Positions 6,247 through 9,155 of a stretch of DNA of 9,155 nt are shown here, piece after piece. Below the pieces are notes generated by a model. That model ran no database searches. It was not told where the DNA came from and was given only the letters and a program-made list of their open reading frames with translations. Position 1 is the stretch's first letter. Every line of letters starts with the position of its first letter. This DNA is from Deltaproteobacteria bacterium (GTDB lineage: Bacteria > Myxococcota_A > UBA9042 > DTJE01): assembly GCA_016784945.1 (NCBI GenBank), contig JADHTP010000109.1, forward strand, positions 1 through 9,155. The letters are read 5' to 3'. The position numbers were made by a program, and so were the translations under genes.

Positions 6247-6253
6247 CACGTTC

Positions 6254-8587
6254 ATGACAAGGCTCACTGGATACCTGGTGGTGGCGGTTATGGTGCTGGC
6301 TCCGGTGGAATCCCGGGCGGACGATGCCAAGGAAAAGCCCGCAGTAAAGCCCATGACCGTGAAGGAGGCCATCCAGGTCCTGCCCACGGCTCAGGAGGAG
6401 GAGCTTCAGCGGGCCAACCGTTCCCTGAAGGATGCCTCCAATCTCCTGAAGAAATGGTCCGGCCCCCTGTCCTCCATCGTGGACCAGGCACCGGGGGACA
6501 TCGATGTGGCCGGCCGGGTCCTGGGACTGGTCCACGGGCGCGGCGACAAGGGATGCGAGTTCATTGCCCGCCTGGTGACCAAGAAGCACACGGCCTGGGT
6601 CAGGAACGTGATCCAGCGCTATTCCGCGCTCCCCCGTTGCGATGCCCTGGAAAAGGCCGTGGCCGGTATCCTGGAATGGGCGCCGGACCCGGACTCGTCG
6701 TCGGAAGCCGCACACCTGCTCAACGAGGTCTTTGCCATTGTCCGGGACGGCAATGGACGATTCCTCCACGAGTCGATCTGCCGGTTCGTCCGCCAGGGCT
6801 CGGAAGGTTTCCGCCGTTCAGCCATCCAGACCATCCTCGCCGCACGGCCGAGTTGGGGCGACGCTTGCCTGATCCAGGCCTACATGGACGAGCAGCGGTT
6901 GGACAAGCCCTCGAAGACCGTCCGTCAGGACATGTTGGGTGCGGTGTCCGAGTACACCGGCGTGGACTCCATTCCCACGCTCATCCTGGCACTGAACCAC
7001 GAGGAAGACCGGGACCTGGCCTGCGAACTGCTGGTGAGCAAGGGAGAGGACGGGGCCAAGGGCCTGGTGTTTGCCCTTCGAACCACCAACGCTAGCTCCG
7101 AGGGCATCAGTTTCTGCCTGAACCAGGCGGGCAATGCCGCCGCAAACTCCCTTCTTCCCCTGCTGGACCACCACTCCCAGGCCATTCGTGAGTTCTCCCT
7201 GAGTTTCCTGTCGAAATACCGGACACCGGAAGCCCTGGATGCCCTGAAGAACCGCTTCGATGACGGGGGCCGGGGTATCGATCGCGGGCGGTTGCTCCTG
7301 ATGATCGCCGGCTATCCCGTGGGACAGATGCAGGAAATGCTGGTGTCCGCCCTCAGCGACCCCGACCTGGAGATGCGCCTGATCGCCCTGGACGCCATGG
7401 AACACTCCAAAGCCCCGGAGTTTTCCAATGCCCTGCTCCTCGCGGCTGAAATCGACCTGTCCGAGGCCGTGCGGAGCCGCGCCCTCGACGTGATATGGCA
7501 CCTCGGCGTGGAGGGCGGCGAGGCCCTGGCCCTGCGCATGGCCCAGTACGAAAAGCCGCTGGTGGCGGTCAGTGCCATTCGCATCGTGGGGTTCATGCAT
7601 GACAAGGAGGCCTACGAAGTACTCCAGCGGATGGAGAAGTCCATCGACCTCCTGGTGGTGGCCGCCGCAAAGGAAGCCCTGTGGATCCAGACCTTCGAGG
7701 ACCCGGACAGTAACCCTTCCTACAAGACGCCCACCGATCCAGGGAAGCACGAAGAGGGCCGGGAGGTGAAGTGTGAAGGGGGCTGGGCCGACGTCCTCGG
7801 TGACGACGACCCCCTGGTGGTGGTGCTCCCCGGTGGGCCGGGCATGGACTTCACCTGGGCCAGTCCGTACCTCGATGAACTGTCCGACGACGCTACCGTG
7901 GCTTTCCTGGAACCCGTCGTGTCCCAGGAGGCCGTCGACGGAACAGTCCCCCGCCTGGTGACCCCGGAAACCCTCCGTTCACTGCTCCAGGTCCTGGAGC
8001 GCGAACGGTGTGTCCTGCTGTCCATGGGCCTGGGCGGCACCTCGGCCCTGTGGCTTTCCAGCCTTGTACCGGACATCGTGGCCGGTGTGGCCGTGATCAG
8101 TTCCGCCTTGCCCGGACACCTCCAGGGAATGGACGACGCCCTGGTGGGGCGGCTGAAGGAGCCATTCCGATCCCTGGCGGATCCCCTGGTGGAAGGCCAG
8201 ACCCTCTTCAGGACGGAGGCGCTGAGCCGGTACCTGGCCCGGATCCTGGCCCCGGCGCTGGTGGGCGACGAGGACGGAGATCCCTGGGACATGCTCGACA
8301 TTTCCTGGGATGTGGCCCAGACGGGCCGGACCTTTGCCGTGCTGTCCCGACCCGAGGTGCGCTTCGCACCCACGGAGTTCCCCGGACCGGTCCTGTTCAT
8401 GTTGCCGGTCAAGTGGTTTTCCGAGCCCTACGTCCAGACCTACCTCGATATCCAGGCCATGGCCCCGGATCGCGTAGCGATCAACGACACTTCCGATTGC
8501 GGGCTCCTCCCGCAGGTGACCTGCGATTCCGAGGTCATCGATGACTTGGAAGACTTCGTGAAGGCCGCGTTCCGGGGGAAAAAGTGA
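6254..8587 (+). CDS. Exported HEAT-like repeat protein with C-terminal degenerate alpha/beta-hydrolase domain
   Basis: Not a protein I recognise as named. 777 residues. A Sec signal (MTR, then a hydrophobic core LTGYLVVAVMVLAPV, then SRA before DD) suggests cleavage after Ala22 and a periplasmic location. Residues about 90-480 are leucine- and alanine-rich helical repeats; the clearest HEAT-like units are at about 215-480, such as LVSALSDPDLEMRLIALDAM. A charged linker (about 481-515) leads to a domain resembling proline iminopeptidase-type alpha/beta hydrolases: VVVLPGGPG (522-530) is the oxyanion-loop motif, followed by PYLDELSDD. The nucleophile elbow reads LLSMGLGGTSAL, with Gly592 where GxSxG needs Ser. 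The C-terminal CGLLPQ puts Leu751 where His is expected (compare GHLPQ). The usual DQRGxGxS and acid-loop Asp motifs are also unrecognisable. It is thus probably a non-catalytic scaffold or binding protein; residue matching is by eye. It has its own strong promoter, and its TGA overlaps the MoxR start, so the two are probably coupled. Confidence 0.85.
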   Translation: MTRLTGYLVVAVMVLAPVESRADDAKEKPAVKPMTVKEAIQVLPTAQEEELQRANRSLKDASNLLKKWSGPLSSIVDQAPGDIDVAGRVLGLVHGRGDKGCEFIARLVTKKHTAWVRNVIQRYSALPRCDALEKAVAGILEWAPDPDSSSEAAHLLNEVFAIVRDGNGRFLHESICRFVRQGSEGFRRSAIQTILAARPSWGDACLIQAYMDEQRLDKPSKTVRQDMLGAVSEYTGVDSIPTLILALNHEEDRDLACELLVSKGEDGAKGLVFALRTTNASSEGISFCLNQAGNAAANSLLPLLDHHSQAIREFSLSFLSKYRTPEALDALKNRFDDGGRGIDRGRLLLMIAGYPVGQMQEMLVSALSDPDLEMRLIALDAMEHSKAPEFSNALLLAAEIDLSEAVRSRALDVIWHLGVEGGEALALRMAQYEKPLVAVSAIRIVGFMHDKEAYEVLQRMEKSIDLLVVAAAKEALWIQTFEDPDSNPSYKTPTDPGKHEEGREVKCEGGWADVLGDDDPLVVVLPGGPGMDFTWASPYLDELSDDATVAFLEPVVSQEAVDGTVPRLVTPETLRSLLQVLERERCVLLSMGLGGTSALWLSSLVPDIVAGVAVISSALPGHLQGMDDALVGRLKEPFRSLADPLVEGQTLFRTEALSRYLARILAPALVGDEDGDPWDMLDISWDVAQTGRTFAVLSRPEVRFAPTEFPGPVLFMLPVKWFSEPYVQTYLDIQAMAPDRVAINDTSDCGLLPQVTCDSEVIDDLEDFVKAAFRGKK

Positions 8588-9155
8588 TGGAAACTGGATC
8601 CCTGCCGGAACAGGCTGCGGGGCTTGCCACCCGCATTGCCGGAGAAGTGGAGCACGCCTTTCTGGGAAAGAAGAGCGTCGTGGAGCATTCCGTGGTGGCG
8701 CTGCTTGCCCAGGGCCACATCCTCCTCGAGGACGTGCCCGGCGCCGGCAAGACGGTGCTGGCGAGGGCACTGGCAAGAGCCACCGGGGGCGTGTTCCGGC
8801 GGGTCCAGTTCACAGCCGACCTGCTGCCCTCGGACATCACGGGTGTCAACGTCTACTCGGCCCAGAGCGAACAATTCAATTTCCACCCGGGACCCATCTT
8901 TGCCAACGTGGTCCTGGCTGATGAAATCAATCGGGCAAGCCCCCGGACCCAGAGCGCCCTACTCGAAGCCATGAGTGAAGGCCAGGTGACCACGGACGAC
9001 GCCACGCGCCAGCTGTCATCGCCTTTCCTGGTCATCGCCACCCAGAACCCCCACGAGCATCACGGGACCTACCCCCTTCCCGAGTCCCAGATGGACCGGT
9101 TCCTGGTGCGCCTCACCATCGGTTACCCCGACAGGGACGTGGAGCGGCGGGTGGT
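8587..9155 (+). CDS. MoxR-family AAA+ ATPase (3' end outside window)
   Basis: Cytoplasmic AAA+ ATPase of the MoxR type, usually a chaperone-like activator of partner proteins with von Willebrand A domains or of enzyme complexes. 189 codons are visible of a usual length near 310-330. Seen in order: Walker A, EDVPGAGKT (48-56); the MoxR-typical QFTADLLPSDITGVN (74-88); Walker B VVLADEINRASPRTQSALL (108-126), with Asp112 and Glu113; sensor-1 Asn154 in IATQNP; then TYPLPESQMDRFL (161-173). The frame is open to the end of the window. The ATG overlaps the upstream stop (TGATG at 8585-8589), with GGGGGA (8574-8579) 7 bases ahead. One small oddity is PHEHHGTY, where the family usually has NPIEQEGTY-like sequence. 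MoxR genes are often followed by DUF58 and vWA-protein genes; whether that holds here lies beyond the window. Confidence 0.94.
   Translation, partial: METGSLPEQAAGLATRIAGEVEHAFLGKKSVVEHSVVALLAQGHILLEDVPGAGKTVLARALARATGGVFRRVQFTADLLPSDITGVNVYSAQSEQFNFHPGPIFANVVLADEINRASPRTQSALLEAMSEGQVTTDDATRQLSSPFLVIATQNPHEHHGTYPLPESQMDRFLVRLTIGYPDRDVERRV

Noticed and set aside
5917..7095. A 392-codon plus-strand frame crossing pcm, the intergenic region and the HEAT gene, including an ATG at 6226
   Set aside because: Glycine- and proline-rich shadow translation; no ribosome-binding site at 6226, and it conflicts with the strong SD and signal peptide at 6254.
1..9155. CRISPR arrays, tRNA or rRNA genes, insertion sequences
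   Set aside because: No spaced repeat series, no tRNA- or rRNA-like stretch and no transposase motif; almost every base is accounted for by protein genes.

Overview
The window is about two-thirds G+C by eye and almost entirely coding: eight genes, with only one non-coding gap longer than 10 bases (143 bp, 6111-6253). Genes overlap by start-stop fusion or abut, and codons end mostly in G or C. Two proteins carry Sec- or lipoprotein-type export signals. This fits a high-GC Gram-negative-like bacterium such as Myxococcota, Acidobacteriota or a relative. That placement is a guess from style, not from a marker gene.

Bases 1-5355 (+ strand) hold a tight operon for a molybdenum hydroxylase of the xanthine dehydrogenase family. 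Its order is the end of an xdhC-type maturation chaperone, a first FAD subunit, the large molybdopterin subunit, a second FAD subunit and a two-cluster [2Fe-2S] subunit. Junctions are a 3-bp gap, two ATGA overlaps and one TTGA overlap, so the genes are probably translationally coupled. Electrons from substrate hydroxylation at the Mo centre would pass through the two [2Fe-2S] clusters to FAD. The two FAD subunits, one on each side of the large subunit, are unusual. The large subunit keeps purine-pocket positions of xanthine oxidase at exact relative spacing, with Asp in place of Glu. This favours a purine or similar N-heterocycle over CO or simple aldehydes.

Bases 5364-6110 (- strand) encode a protein-L-isoaspartate methyltransferase with an apparent lipoprotein signal, convergent with the operon and only 8 bp from its end. 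A 143-bp intergenic region separates it from a divergent gene. That region holds a near-consensus sigma-70 promoter for the rightward gene, a possible leaderless promoter for pcm, and a short GATCG tandem repeat between them.

Bases 6254-9155 (+ strand) hold a transcription unit starting with an exported 777-residue protein: helical HEAT-like repeats followed by an alpha/beta-hydrolase-like domain whose three catalytic positions all look lost. Its stop codon overlaps the start of a MoxR-family AAA+ ATPase, which is cut by the window end. The HEAT/pseudohydrolase-MoxR pair, divergent from an exported PCM, is the best candidate here for an undescribed system. A role in envelope protein quality or assembly is inference only.
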